A stretch of 64,000 nt of DNA from Heligmosomoides polygyrus polygyrus. Its lineage: Eukaryota > Nematoda > Chromadorea > Rhabditida > Heligmosomidae. The stretch covers positions 52,621,631 through 52,685,630 of the forward strand of contig OX377206.1 in assembly GCA_947396885.1 (NCBI GenBank). Direction: 5' to 3'. The position numbers and the translations under genes are program-made. Positions 42,445-55,106 of this stretch are shown here, in pieces; the stretch's first letter is position 1; each line of letters opens with the position of its first letter. The notes under the pieces are model-generated. The model searched no databases and was not told the origin of the DNA. It was given only the letters and a program-made list of their open reading frames with translations.

Positions 42445-44308
42445 GACGAAAAGCAGGAGCGCCCGGGGATTTGGTGGATTGGGACGCGCGATTCTCATTG
42501 GAGCGCGATTGTTGGACAGACTGGCGCTGCCCATTGCTTCCCATAGTTTTCACAGCAAAATGCCATTTTTGCACTGGAACACCACTCTACCTCCGTGAAA
42601 CACCTTGGTATCTAGAAACAACTATCAGCACATCTACACGACACTGATTGAGCAGATGTGCAGTGATGAACAACCTCATACAGACACCGACACACACACA
42701 CACACAGATATTGGTTTGGAGAGAACCGACGAAGCCGTGAAACACATTATGGGGCCTAAATTGAAAGCGCATACCTCTGAGTAGCACACCCCAGGTGTTC
42801 GTCCTTAACGTATTTATGCATAGAGAATCACGCTGAATTGTGAGAACTGAGTGACGTCGTCAGGCCTTCAATGAAGAAGTAGAAATCGAGGCGAGGGAGA
42901 TTCTTTCCACAGAGCACGCCTTTCTTCAAACATAATTCATATGCGGAAAGAGGGCTCCAATGAACGGCAGTGATGAGATAGAATGGGTAAGCTGTCCGGA
43001 CTACGACACGTGCAAAGCGTGGGCACATACTTCGTGTTGTTCGGACACCTTAGGAGAATGTTCTATATGTCAAAAAGAACATTGGCAATTTGAGGGGATT
43101 GATAGTTGATGGTTCCGCATGTACTCGGCATTACTACGGTCCTTTTGTGAAACATTTCTAGCGTCTCATTTATAACACTTGTAGATAAATTACATAACTC
43201 GCTCTTTGTATTCGTTGTTGGTGTACAGTTACCTATTAATTGTTTGTTGATGTTTCGAAACCGGGACCCTTATTATTTAGTCTCGTGGAAGTGTCGTTTA
43301 ATTGTGCCTTGCTTGAGTCCATCACACGCTTCTCGTGAAGCAACACGGAACGTTCGCCCTATTAGTTGTAAACAGTAAGGTCCATGTGATAGAATTAATA
43401 ATATCTATATATGCGGTCTCGATAAGCTTCGGTGTGTGGGCGTCCCAATTATGCTAAGAATATATTTAAAGAAAGTTCAAGAAATGGGCTTCTTTAGTGA
43501 CAACCGTATGTCGTCTACGATATATTCGAAAACTATGTGAAGCAATAGCCCGCTATGGAACTAATATAGAACTGTGCACGTAGGATACGAATATGTGAGA
43601 TTTTAAGCGTAATGTGCTAGCGGCACTCTTTATTATATACTCGAAAGTAACATTGAACAAAGTCACACAGTACTCAGCTTCCTTCTTCTAGAAAACTAAT
43701 GTGTACACGAAAAAGAGTGCACTAGCTCAGTCAGACAAACGACGTTCTCAGAGTGTGCTACTCAGAGGTATGACAATCTCTCCCACGTTTCCGTTGGTTC
43801 TCTCCAACCCTGCATTTCCTGCAATTCAGAGCCCGTGTCACTAGAGGGCCTTCGACAAAATTTGTGGTTCCAAGAAGTCACAGCAATACTAGAAAATTCT
43901 CTTTTTTTTTTTGTCAACAGAGCAGGGTTGGAGTACTCTAAACTTTAAAAGACACAAACTGTACCACCTAAACTTCACGCATTCAATAGCATGTTGGATA
44001 AGTATCTGGGAACCTAATTCCAAAGTTGCACTTGATTCCCGCTGATGTTCACAAATACAAATACAAACCCGATATCTGTGTATGTCGGTGTCTGTATGAG
44101 GTTGTTCATCACTGCACATCTGCTCAATCAGTGCCTTATAGATGTGCTGATAGTTGTTTCTGGATACTAAGGTGTTTCAGGGAAGTAAAGTCGGTATTCC
44201 AGTGCAAGAGTAGCGTTTTACTGTAGAAACTATGGGAAGCAATAGCCAGTGCCGGTCTGTCCAACAATCGCGCCCCAGTCCACCAAATCCCCGGGCGCTC
44301 CTGCTTTT
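42445..44308. mobile_element. Foldback element with about 1-kb AT-rich loop
   Basis: Arms at 42445-42735 and about 43793-44308 are inverted copies, for example GCGCCCGGGGATTTGGTGGA with its complement near 44280, and CATCTGCTCAAT with its complement. The loop, 42740-43790, has no supported gene. Confidence 0.65.
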
Positions 44309-44731
44309 AGGAGACCTCCTTCCCTTCTGTGTCAAGGAGGCTGTCTCGACAATGCTGAGGTACACCATACACCAACGCATACGCGCTTCGACAAATTCAT
44401 TTCATCATTTCATCACGCGATAAAACTGCCGTTTTACTGCCATAAAACGAGCAGAATTCAATATAGGCGTCAACTTGGGCGCCATCTCGCACGTTCTCCG
44501 TGACTGCACCACAAAAACGTATTGCGCGTGAGGATTACTGTAGACCCAATGTCAGTCGTCCGCTGCTTCTTTTCTGCCTACCACTACCGATCAGCAGTGT
44601 GCGTAACTATGACTTACGACATTTTGGGCCGCACATCGTAAATCGTGAACTTTGATTAACAAGCACACAGGTCAAGTACTCTCACTTTGCACCGCATATA
44701 AGAGTTCAATACTCTTGCTTGCGTCAATATG
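44309..44731. other. No gene seen; contains an empty MITE site
   Basis: Positions 44501-44570 match 59799-59850 joined to 59961 onward, where a MITE is inserted. Confidence 0.5.
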
Positions 44732-44736
44732 TGTGT

Positions 44737-45057
44737 TGTTCTGGCATTCCGCCAGAACTGTCGGCCCCTCTCTTCATCCTAGTCCAGAGGTACTTATCTC
44801 TTCTCCAAGGGTGCTTATCTGACACTCCATGACGAGAAGTCTGTCATAAATGTTTGTTTGGCGTGACCTCGCCAGATAGAAAGAGGCCACGCCTGTGTCT
44901 ATAGGATTGGTGGTATACATCAACATATTTCTACCACTGACCACTACGGTGCCAATAAACCTTCTTGTGTAGCCATCATACTCACAGAGGTAAGCACAAG
45001 GGAGCCATAATACTCCTAGTGCACCAGAGCGCCATCATACGCTCATAAACCGGGACA
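44737..45057 (+). repeat. Element C 5' LTR
   Basis: 321 bp; TG start, ACA end. Contains an AATAAAC hexamer near 44954. Confidence 0.92.
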
Positions 45058-45061
45058 TTTC

Positions 45062-45078
45062 TGGTGCATCGGCTAAAT
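45062..45078 (+). promoter_or_regulatory. Primer-binding site of element C
   Basis: TGGTGCATCGGCTAAAT lies four bases inside the 5' LTR. The first 12 bases equal the PBS of element A. Confidence 0.82.
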
Positions 45079-45283
45079 CTAGCCAAGAAGTTAGCCTAGT
45101 CTAACTTGTTCTTTTCGAAGCAACTAGTTTGCTTCACACCTTGCACTTGTGCGAGAAGAGGTTGGGATTTCTCCATACCTTGATGCTAATAAGCCCTAAA
45201 TTCCGTGCCTTGCTCTACGGCAACTGCACAAGAGGTTCGGTTAACGAAACCTTGGGTCTTTAACAGCCCTAAACTATCCGGTT

Positions 45284-46860
45284 TTGTTCAAACAAAACAA
45301 AATAGCCGAGGAAATGTCGCTCTTATTACACAATAAAACGATATTGGCTAGCGCAGAAGCCGTTAAAGGGCTTTTCGATAAGTATAAAGCATATACACAG
45401 AAGATCGTATACCCCGATGACGATAAGAAACGTCAAGAAGAATGCACAGCTAATTCAGAGCTTCTTAGCTCATGTCTAAGTCACGTAAAATTGGCGAGCG
45501 AAACTATGCAAAGCAAAATTGACAAAATGGAGGAATTTTATCACTCCACGAAATCAAAATCTGAGCAAAAAGAAATGCTGGCAGACATAGAAGAGTTCGA
45601 CAAAGAATCTCAATATTCGGAAGTGTTGAAAGAAGCGACATCATTTGCTTGCAACATTGAATCGCGGATAGCATATGCCAAAAGTGAACTGCAAAAGGTA
45701 CAGCTAAGGCTGAGAATACCAGCATCACATCCAGGTGCATCCCAGCTCAATAATGGAGATTCCAACTTCATCAATGATCAAGGCAGTAGTGCCACACAAC
45801 TGACAAGGGGCTCACGATCAGTGAGGGTACCATCAGTAAAACTACCAGAGTGATGGAAACCCAGAAGAGTTTCCCGAGTACTGGGCGGTATTTGAAACGC
45901 TAGTACACGACAATAGTGAGATCTCCACTATTGAAAAAATCGCCCTACTCAAACAAAGCCTCAAAGGTCCAGCAGAGAAGGTGATTAGAGGTATAAAACC
46001 CATACCCGATAATTATCAGTGGATGGTGGACACCGTAACCAAAAGGCTTGGCAACAAACCAAGAAAATAGATCAACGATAGTGCAGAAACTATTCGATTT
46101 GCGACCTGCGTCAAAGCAAGGACATAGTTGTCAAGAATGCTTTGACACAATAAAAACCCTAGTCAACCAAATGGTATCAGCTGGGTACGACATTCGGGAC
46201 ACGTGCGATCCCATGTGGAGTGAAACTATACTACAGAAGTTTCCATACGAAATTGTGCGATACATACCCGTTAAAAATCAAAGCACTGATACCCTCAAAA
46301 TCGAGGAACTCCTTGATGCGCTAGAAAGAGAAATCTGCGCCAATGCTTATATGGAACAGCGACTAGGTTCCACCTACTCGTACAAAGAGCGTGACAGCAG
46401 AGCTCAGCGCCACAGTCAATCGGTCCTCTGCATATTTTGTGGTAAGACAAACCACAGTTCTACGGTGTGCAGAACCATGACCGACCGCCAACAGTGTCGG
46501 GCAGTCCTGAAGGAAAAGAGGGCTTGCTGGAAATGTTTCCAAACAAATCATTCCAGCAGTCATTGCCAAAAGTCCAACTGCACAACATGCGGCAGCGCAC
46601 ATAATCCCTCAGTGTGCACCGCACAGGATCGGTCCAGGCAGACTCCTGGAATCGTAATCCCACCGCAAACAAATCAGTGGCCAAAAAATGATAACCACAA
46701 CAGCAATATCAATAACAGGCCAACTCAAAGGCCCCAGATACCAAATAGAGAGCGCACTAAAGCTGGTATCGACTCACGTCGTAATCATTCGAGCGGAAAC
46801 CAACCGCTCTATTCCAATCAGAACACTGGAAATGAGGTTACATTTCTTGATCTGTCAAAC
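45284..46860 (+). pseudogene. Gag of element C
   Basis: The N-terminal frame (45284-45853) has a charged coiled-coil segment; an equivalent start to A and B is MSLLLHNK, a few codons inside the open frame. A stop follows the KLPE motif near 45851, then the DUF1759-like part continues in another frame (EFPEYWAVFETL), and a third frame from about 46048 holds three knuckles (CIFCGKTNH, CWKCFQTNH, CTTCGSAH) and an Asn/Arg-rich linker. At least two frame changes are present. Confidence 0.85.
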
Positions 46861-49800
46861 AGAAGTGAACAGCTAGTTCTCATTACAGCTGAAGGAAACG
46901 TGTGGAATAATAAAGACAGCAGTCTTGAAAAAGTACTGTTTTTCTTTGACACTGGAGCTCAGAAGACAGTGATACAAGAGTCTCTAGCAGAAAGACTTGG
47001 CCTTCCGAAAACCACTACGGAAACCTGCATTATGTCAGGAATCGGCGGTTATACGGAGAAGTTTGAAAGCCACATAGTATCTCTGAAAGTATGTACCGCT
47101 CACGGCAAAGAGATCAACCTGGCTATTCAAACTAAGCCAATCATAACAGGAGGATTTCCTTCGGTTAAGTTAGCAGAAATTGATCAAGAATTTCTACAAA
47201 ATGAAGGGATCTTCATAGCGAACTCAAAGGTCCGTGGAGAACGCCAACTGCCACATATCCTTGTTGGACTAGACCGCTACTATGATCTAGTAGTTTCAAA
47301 TACGACCAATACACGAACTCCATCAGGTCTGCATATTGCAAAAACAGTATTCGGTCCAACCATCTATGGTCGCGGTATCATGGACACAACCGATTCCACA
47401 GCCATGTCGCATTCAATGGCATCTGTATTGGAGATTTCGGATAGTGATAACATCCAAAGAATGTTTGAACTAGAAAGCCTAGGTATCGAACCAATGGAGA
47501 ATACGAAAGACGATAGCGCTTTCAAGTATTTTGAGGAGTACTCCTCATTGATTACCTTTCCTAATGGGTATATCACGGCGCCATTCCCGCTAAAGTACAG
47601 CGTAAGTGACCTGAGCGACAACTACGGGGTCGCAGTCAAAAGGCTTGCCGCGCTGCAGAAACAGCTTTAAGCAAACACTGCACAGCAACAGTGGTACTCT
47701 AAGATACTGAGTGATTACGAAAGTCAAGGTGTGATCGAAAGGACATACGACCTTGACACGAACGCCGTTGGCAAATACTACATGCCGCATTCAGGCGTTT
47801 GGCGAGAAACAAAGAAAACCCCCCTCCGGATTGTGTTCGATGCCTCGTCAAAAAAGAGAGGAGAGCAGTCTCTTAACGACGTTATTTATAAAGGCGAGTC
47901 GTTTGTCAACAAAATCCACGACATACTGATCGCGAGTCGTTTAAGCAAATTTGTGCTACTGTGCGATATAGAAGCAGCGTTTACACAACTTCGCATACCT
48001 GCTTATCATAAGGATCTGTGTCGATTCCTTTGGGTAAAACAGCCCAGCCTACCTCTTACTCAGGGCAACATACAGGGTGCGCCAAAATTATGGCGACAGC
48101 ACATACGCAAACAATTTGACCTTTTATTCGGAACGTCTGCTTTTTCTCGTGCTCTTATTGTTTTTATTGAGTCAATTACTTTATGCTTACCTCAGTCAAA
48201 CATAACATAAGTCGTTTTTCAAGATAGTGAAGCGTTCGTGCCACCGTTCTTAAATCATTGAGCTTTACCCTCAAGGATTCTCGGCACGCTACATTCACCA
48301 CCGTCTTGGAGTTCATCAGAGTATTATGAGTAGGCCCATTAGACGCTAAGAAAACCTGGGAACCGAGGATGATAGATCCGGAGGGGAAAGACACTTATCT
48401 GTTACAACTACGGACAACGTTAGTAGGGTACGTGAACGAATTCGCAGGAAGCCGGCGCGCTCGGTCCGCCGGTTGTCGGGAAAATGGACATCATGGAGAC
48501 GTCGTTGAGAAGAATCTTTCGTGAACTTGGACTTAAGGCCTACAAGAAGACCCACGTGCACCCTCCTGGACCTTCAAACAGGAAGGAGTTCCAGCTCACA
48601 GAGCAAGAATTCTGCAATAATATTGGAAAGGCAACTTTCCGCCATTCAACAGCTTCCACGAGTGGCCAGCCAACTCTCCGGATTTAAGTTTGGTGGATTA
48701 CACGGTCTGGCCAGCTCCGGAAGCCAAAGCCTGCGGGAAACCTCACCGCCCCGTGGATCCTTTGAAGAAAGGCGTGGGATGAGCTCAACGCGCCTTACTT
48801 GCGTGCCGCCGTCAATGACTTCCCGAAGCGTCACAAAGTCTATATCGATGCTGATGGAGATATCTTCGAATCTCAATGTTGCGTATAGTTTACAATAGAC
48901 TGATAAACATTATCTCATCGTTGGTTTCTCGAAAGTACCGCATTTTCTCTCTTGGCGAATTGAAAACCTTGTCGCCATAATTTTGGCGCACCCTGTAGTG
49001 GAATACCGTTTCACTAGACTACCTTTTGGAGTCACAGCTTCGCCAAGCATTTTGAACATGGCGATCTTTGCGTACTTGCAGTCCCAAAAATGCAGCTTGG
49101 CAACAGAGATAGCTACAAATATCTACGTTGACAATATTTTGCTAGTTGCAAATACTGTAGAGGAAACTTTGCAGAAGTATGAACTATCCAAAGCACTATT
49201 CGCTCGGATAGGAATGAATCTCAGAGAGTACGTTTCTAACCCTGAGCTTGTTAATGCAAGGATTCCCTCCTACGATCGGTTACCTTCTGGGTCGATAACA
49301 TATCTTGGTGTGGACTATGATAGCATACCCGACCGCTTCACTGTGAAAGCAAAGTTCCCATTAAAACAGGATCTTACGAAGCGTGATATAGTCAGCCAGC
49401 TGAACTCCATTTATGATCCTTTAGGAATAATCAGCCCGCTTCTCATCCATTTGAAGTCCACAATGAGAGAGATCCTCTCATACAATCTTGACTGGAACAG
49501 CCGGGTTCCTCACGAATTGCGTGATAAATGGAATAGGCAATGCGGTGAAGTCAATAACACTGTATTAAGTGTACCGCGACTGTTATCACCATTCTTGGCG
49601 ACTAATAACAGCACAACCACTCGCCTTTGGGTGTTTGCAGATGCAGTAAAGTGGCGATATCAGCGTGCGCTTTCATCCAATCGCAAGAAGGCGATACCAT
49701 ATCCCAAATCATATGCGGGAAGAGTCGGCTAACGCCAAAAAAGAACGAGCGAACAATTCCTCGTTTGGAACTTCTTGGTATCCTGATAGCAATGAGATTA

Positions 49801-51726
49801 GCCGTCAGCATTGAGAAGACTGACAACACCAAAATAGCTACAGTTAACGTAGTCACAGACAGTGAAGTAGCACTGTGTTGGACAAAGTCCTCACGAAAGC
49901 TTCCTGTGTTCGTTGCCAATCAGTGTATGCGAATACGCAAGCTAACTGGAGACAAGTAACGTGACGGTACAATTTTACCACGTACCTACGGCATACAATC
50001 CAGCTGATGCTAGCACAAGAGGATTGTCAAGTGAGCAAATTCTCGACCACAGCTGCCTGCAAGGTCCACGTTGGTTAGAATGTGGGCTCAAGTTCAAACT
50101 TTTGAAGCCCATAGACGTGATTCCCGCAAAAGCGATGAAGAGTGCGACAGGCCAGTAATAATTAGTATTCCACATGCTAGCAGTACTCACGCGGTTGAGC
50201 ATGTCTTTGACATTTCACGGTTCTCCCGGCTGTCTACAGCCTTATGCTCAATAGCACGTGTTGGGAAATTCCTTCACCATCTCGTCTCGAAAGTGTATGA
50301 GAAAAGGCAATGGTCACTGCCAATCGGAGTGATCGCAAAGTTTGGGCTCCAAACGGAAATTGACGCAAATGACATCAATTTTGCTGCAACACTACTGCAT
50401 GCTGATGTTAACAGGAACATTAATGAGAAGGAGCTCAGCAACAGGTTCAGTAATATGCAAATTGTCCGCGACAAATACGGCGTTATAAGGCACATATCTC
50501 GAATGCAGCAGGCATACATTCCAGTGGACGCAAAGTCTCCAATCTATCTCCCAAATAGAGGAGATGCAACAAGGCTCGTATTAACAGCCATTCACAATGA
50601 TAACTTTCACTGTGGCAAAGATCAGACCTTATCACTAGCCAGGCAAAAGTACTACATCCCTCGTGCGTCTGGATTATTTAGGACCTGCCTAAGAAACTGC
50701 ATGGTGTAAAAGATGGCAAGGACTGCCATTTGGTTCCCCCGTTATGCTATCGCTACCCGCAGATAGGGTGGTGATAACAAAACCATTCCGAAATGTGGGT
50801 TGTGACTTTATTGGTCCATTCACATCAAGTTCGGACGAAAGCATGTACATCTGTTTGTACACATGCTTAACCACCAGAGCGGTTCACCTAGAAGTAGTGG
50901 AAGACATATCCGCTGGAGCCTTTCCAAATTGCTTCGTGCGGTTTATTTCTAGAAGAGGTGTTCCTCACTTAATTCGTTCTGATTGTGGAACCAATTTTCG
51001 ATTAGGTTCGAAAATTATCGAAGAACCGTCAAGTTCCGACAGCTCAGGGCATTCCGTAATGAGCTATAGTGCCGATAACGGTATACAGTGGATTTTCAAT
51101 CCTCCCGCTAGTCCATGGATGGGCGGTGTCTGGGAAAGACTGGTCGGTTCCGTAAAACGGTGCATGCGCAAATCAATCGGTCGAAAAAACTAAATTTCGG
51201 CCAAATGTGCACGGTCGTTGCTACCGTCGAAGTAACTATTAATACACGGCCGCTTACAAAGATAAGCACTACCGATTTAATGGAGATCCCAATAAGACCG
51301 GTCGATTTCCTCCAAGAAAACGTAAAATTTGCCGTACAAGATTCTGGAACACTGAATGATCTGGATGACCCGTTATATCAGACGGAGTGCATTAAGACAA
51401 GGCAGCAAGCCTTGGAAGCGTTAAGCTACTCTGAACAACTTGCCAACAAATTTTGGGCAAAATGGAGTTGCGAGTAACTCACCTTGCTTAGAGAATCGCA
51501 AAAGCTTTATCTAAAGCAGCGTAGGCACATAGCAAGGCCGATCCCAGAAAAGGGTGAAATCGTCCTCATAGAACAAGAGCTGTTGCCCCGAGGATGCTGG
51601 GTGTATGGAAAAGGGGTTGATCTAACCGTCAGTCACGCTGGCCTGGTGAGGTCAGCTAAAGTCCTTACTCCAAACGGACATGTGCTGCAAAGGCCTCTAA
51701 ACAAGCTGTATGCCCTTGAAGTTTGA
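46861..51726 (+). pseudogene. Pol of element C (protease, RT, RNase H, integrase)
   Basis: Protease FFFDTGAQKTVI lies in the frame ending at 47670 with a TAA. RT resumes at about 47690-48072 (RIVFDASSK, CDIEAAFTQ), is interrupted by a mariner-like insert, and continues from 48998 (PFGVTASPS, YVDN). RNase H pieces with a frame change near 49640 follow (VFADA, PRLELL, DSEVALCW). Integrase spans 50500-51450 in three frames: zinc-binding HNDNFHCGK, core GCDFIGPF, RSDCGTNF and WERLVG. A DUF5641-like end is at 51484-51726. Not functional as assembled. Confidence 0.9.
48073..48995. mobile_element. Tc1/mariner transposon nested in element C
   Basis: A 923-bp insert with inverted ends CAGGGTGCGCCAAAATTATG and a TA duplication at 48071-48072 and 48996-48997. 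Plus-strand fragments read degenerate transposase: ELGLKAYKK near 48520 and, in another frame, a block around the SPDLSLVDY aspartate motif near 48680 followed by VDPLKK and KRHKVYIDADGD words. It is shorter than an intact family member (about 1.3 kb) and frameshifted, so inactive. Confidence 0.92.
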
Positions 51727-51861
51727 TGTAATGAAAATTCATCGGACAATGATGCACAAGCATCCCCATCACGTGAGAAGACATCGGAACAAATTCGAAA
51801 ACTTCCGCCTAGATCTGCAAAAACCAAGGCATATGAAGTCATCAGGGAGTTCGAAAACAGT

Positions 51862-54372
51862 TTGGAAGAGTCTTACTCCACTCAGTTCGTGACATGCGAG
51901 CAGGGCTCCTGCTCAGTTGACATCATCAAATTGACGTCAAAACAGCGGGGAAATACGCCTTCCTTTATAAAAGGAGCAAAAGCAAATATAGTGCTTATAA
52001 TCATCACATTTGCTGCTCTGCTAGCTAAGACAGACGCAAGTTACGCTAGTTGTGAGAATGGCATAGTGAAAATACCTGCAAGGAATGCCATATTCGAGCT
52101 ATGCTTCAATGAAGAGTGCAAAATATTTCAAGGCGATGGACTTGTAAAGTTTTACAAGCTTCCAATCTCCCCGCTATACAGCACAACTGACGTCAAGCTG
52201 AAGCATGGAGAAGGCACATTTGTCACAATCTGTGCTAATCCCGACTTTTGTTCGAGATCCAACACATTACTCAGCATATCATTGCTAGGAAATCCAGACT
52301 GTTGGCCGCTTGGAGCAATTGCAAGCATAGCCGTTATCACGTATCTGCTAGCTCTATTCATGTTTACGCTTGTTGGTATCATCATATACCTTATCAAGAG
52401 CAGGAGTAGTGTGGCTGCACCAGCTGTCCAGATAAACTGTATCAGTGGTGACCACGTGGAAAATAAGGATAATAAGGATAAAAGACGGCGTTATTCAATC
52501 CTCTTTGGGATGCGCCACGCATTCTACTTCTACGGGATGTCGTGGAGGCATGTTGAATGCGTATTTGGCCACACAATGACTTGCGGTGGCCAGCCGATGA
52601 ACAAGTCAGTGCTTTATCCTTCCCAGACAAGTCTGGTACCAATTCACCGACCCCAGAGGGATGGAAGGCTTGGTTGGCCTGGGCGGAAAATCCGAACCAG
52701 GAACCTGGTATCGGGTGCAGGCGACAGCGGCGCCTCCTCCGACTGCGCTCCACGCGCCCACGTGGAAAATATTGGACTTCATTCCTGGAATCCTTCCCCA
52801 CTGAACGGTGGTATCCTTATCACACTGTGCATAGCGATTATCACATGTGGGCCGGTCGAGACTGCCAACATGGGTTTACAAGACATGCAGCTGACATTGT
52901 TTGTAACCAAGGCGGCGTCTGCACCTACGAGTTCAGTAGAGAACTCTTGTTCAACAGGATTCAAAACGAACAGTGCATTGAAATCCGTCACGAAAACAGA
53001 CCTGTGGGACTGCTCAAAATGAGGGTTAGATCAATCACCCTCAAGTGTGCTAAAGTGTCCAAATTCTTTACAAAGAGCACGGAACACAAAGTGTACACCA
53101 GCGTGAGATGCGCAGGCAGGATCCTGTACTGGGAATGTGTGTGACACACTCGGACGAAATGATACCGTTCCTGAATTACCTAGGGCGCGAAAGTACCCAG
53201 GGTATTCCGAATGCCAGTACACATGCGGTGGTGTTAGCTGTGGATGTTTCCTGCTCTCGCCTGCCTGCACATTCTATAAGGTGGCTCACATCCCTATTTC
53301 AAGGGTATCCAGGTGGAGCTAGAAAGCACCCTCATGAAAGAAAATAAGAAGGAAACTCCACTCCTGGAACCATATATGACAAGTACGTTCCATAACTTCA
53401 ACATTACGGCTGTCTCCGTACAAAAACCTTCACTGGCAATATTTACCAGAGGGTTTGCTGTGTCAAGAAACACGTCAGTCCTTCTTCCGGACCAGTTTGT
53501 CGTACCGGTTGAATGTCCTACACGCCTCGACGCGGTGAATAATTTCCGCAACTGCGCAAATAAGGTAATATGTGACTGTAATACTGGCTGGACTAAACAC
53601 CATTGCCACTGTCCTGACAACACGCTTCGGAAAGTTGCTATGGGTGATGGTCACAAATTGCCGCTAATTACACCATCTGTGGAAATTCACAGCACTGAAG
53701 ATGGCATAGTCGCTTTCATGACAGACATCGAGACCATAATCACGGTCCAGTCAAAACTCTTGTTGGGTAGCACTAGTTTCACCCAAGAGGAGAAATGTTA
53801 TGCGTCACTTGACCAGCTAGCTGGATGCTACAGCTGCATTCAAGGTGCGGTAGCGATATCTCATTGTGAAACGAAAGATCCTACAATGATCACGGTACAT
53901 TGTGATCACCACTCATTCTCCATAGGATGTGGACCCAGAAACCAAGGTGAAGTTCAGCTTTGACACAGCAGTGGTCAAACATAACTGCTTCACCTACTGT
54001 GGAAGCGAGAAGGTCATGCTGAGCCTAAATGGTGCCCTAAAATACCATACTCTATCGTATGAATCGGTATTTCACTTCAACCACGACAGTCGTGAACCAA
54101 CCTGGATGGAGTCATTGGCAAGTATACAATTGCCGGATCTCCATCCCTTGGTCGAGATCGCTCGCGCTCACTGGAAGTCGGCTCTTGGAGCTGTGACCGT
54201 AACAGTAGTACTGTCAGTGTTATCGTACTTGTTCGGTCCAGTTATCCTGATTACACCGGCAAAAGTAGCGTTTACTCTTTGTAAGACAACCATTCATTTA
54301 CTACTCTGGGTATTTTCAATGATGTGGAGGTCCACGAAAAGTCTCCGTAACATGAAGGAGCACGGAAGTTAA
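51862..54372 (+). pseudogene. Env-like gene of element C
   Basis: The frame from 51862 has a hydrophobic signal-like segment, a NPDCWPLGAIA segment and a membrane span matching A's env. After a SINE insertion (52466-52757) pieces continue in different frames: the cysteine-rich CGGVSCGCF motif near 53230, NNFRNC and CHCPDN clusters near 53550, and a C-terminal membrane region ending at 54372. Same phlebovirus-G2-like architecture as A, with at least three breaks besides the SINE. No restored product is given. Confidence 0.85.
52466..52757 (-). mobile_element. tRNA-derived SINE nested in env of element C
   Basis: A 292-bp insert flanked by 14-bp duplications CCACGTGGAAAATA at 52452-52465 and 52758-52771. 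On the minus strand the head has an A-box-like TGGAGCGCAGTCGG and a B-box-like GGTTCGGATTT, and GGGCG near the 5' end can pair with CGCCC as an acceptor-like stem. It ends in a simple TTATCC-type tail. All of this fits a LINE-mobilised tRNA SINE. Confidence 0.75.
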
Positions 54373-54779
54373 TAACGGACTCCATCTTCGCACAGGATTA
54401 GTTGTACGCATCCGTGCACAACTTCTCACTGTGCTTTGCTTTCCACCTTAACTATGTTTTCTGTAATTTTTATCTCTAGTATCGCCCATCAATCGACACC
54501 TCAATTCTATCAACGTCATTCACCAGTCATATCACCTCTAAGCCGAACACACAACAAGGACGATGGACGACCAACTCGAACCAATGGCAGAAGCGAAGCC
54601 ATGGGAACGACCATGGGCCTTCCATAACCTTTTACGATGGCCTACAGCAATTTTCGCTAATTTTGTCATGTATCTACAAGCTAGTGATTCCCTCCCTGTA
54701 TGTCATTATATTACCATAGCTTCCCCATTACATATCCATTGTGTTCACCTCGTTTTTCTTTCCTTTTGTTGCCCCGGAT

Positions 54780-55101
54780 TGTTCTGGCATTCCGCCAGAA
54801 CTGTCGGCCCCCTCTCTTCATCCTAGTCCAGAGGTACTTATCTCTTCTCCATGGGTGGTTATCTGACACTCCATGACGAGAAGTCTGTCATAAATGTTTG
54901 TTTGGCGTGATCTCACCTGATAGAAAGAGGCCACGCCTGTGTCTGTAGGATTGGTGGTATAGATCAACATATTTCTACCACTGACCACTACGGTCCCAAT
55001 AAACCTTCTTGTGTAGCCACCATACTCACAGAGGTAAGCACAAGGGAGCCATAATACTCCTAGTGCACCAAAGCGCCATCATACGCTCATAAACCGGGAC
55101 A
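54780..55101 (+). repeat. Element C 3' LTR
   Basis: 322 bp, matching 44737-45057 with about ten substitutions and one C insertion. Begins with the small palindrome TTCTGGCATTCCGCCAGAA. Confidence 0.92.
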
Positions 55102-55106
55102 TGTGT

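Larger units (their letters stand above)
44737..55101 (+). mobile_element. Element C: older env-bearing BEL/Pao element
   Basis: LTRs are at 44737-45057 (321 bp) and 54780-55101 (322 bp), starting TGTTCTGGCATTCC and ending GGGACA, with about ten differences by eye. The TSD is TGTGT at 44732-44736 and 55102-55106. It carries gag, protease, RT, RNase H, integrase and env in the usual order, all broken by stops and frameshifts. A Tc1/mariner copy sits in RT and a SINE in env. Confidence 0.93.

Noticed and set aside
41931..42647. 238-residue plus-strand frame
   Set aside because: Lies across the Harbinger-like MITE and its flanks; open in several frames on both strands.
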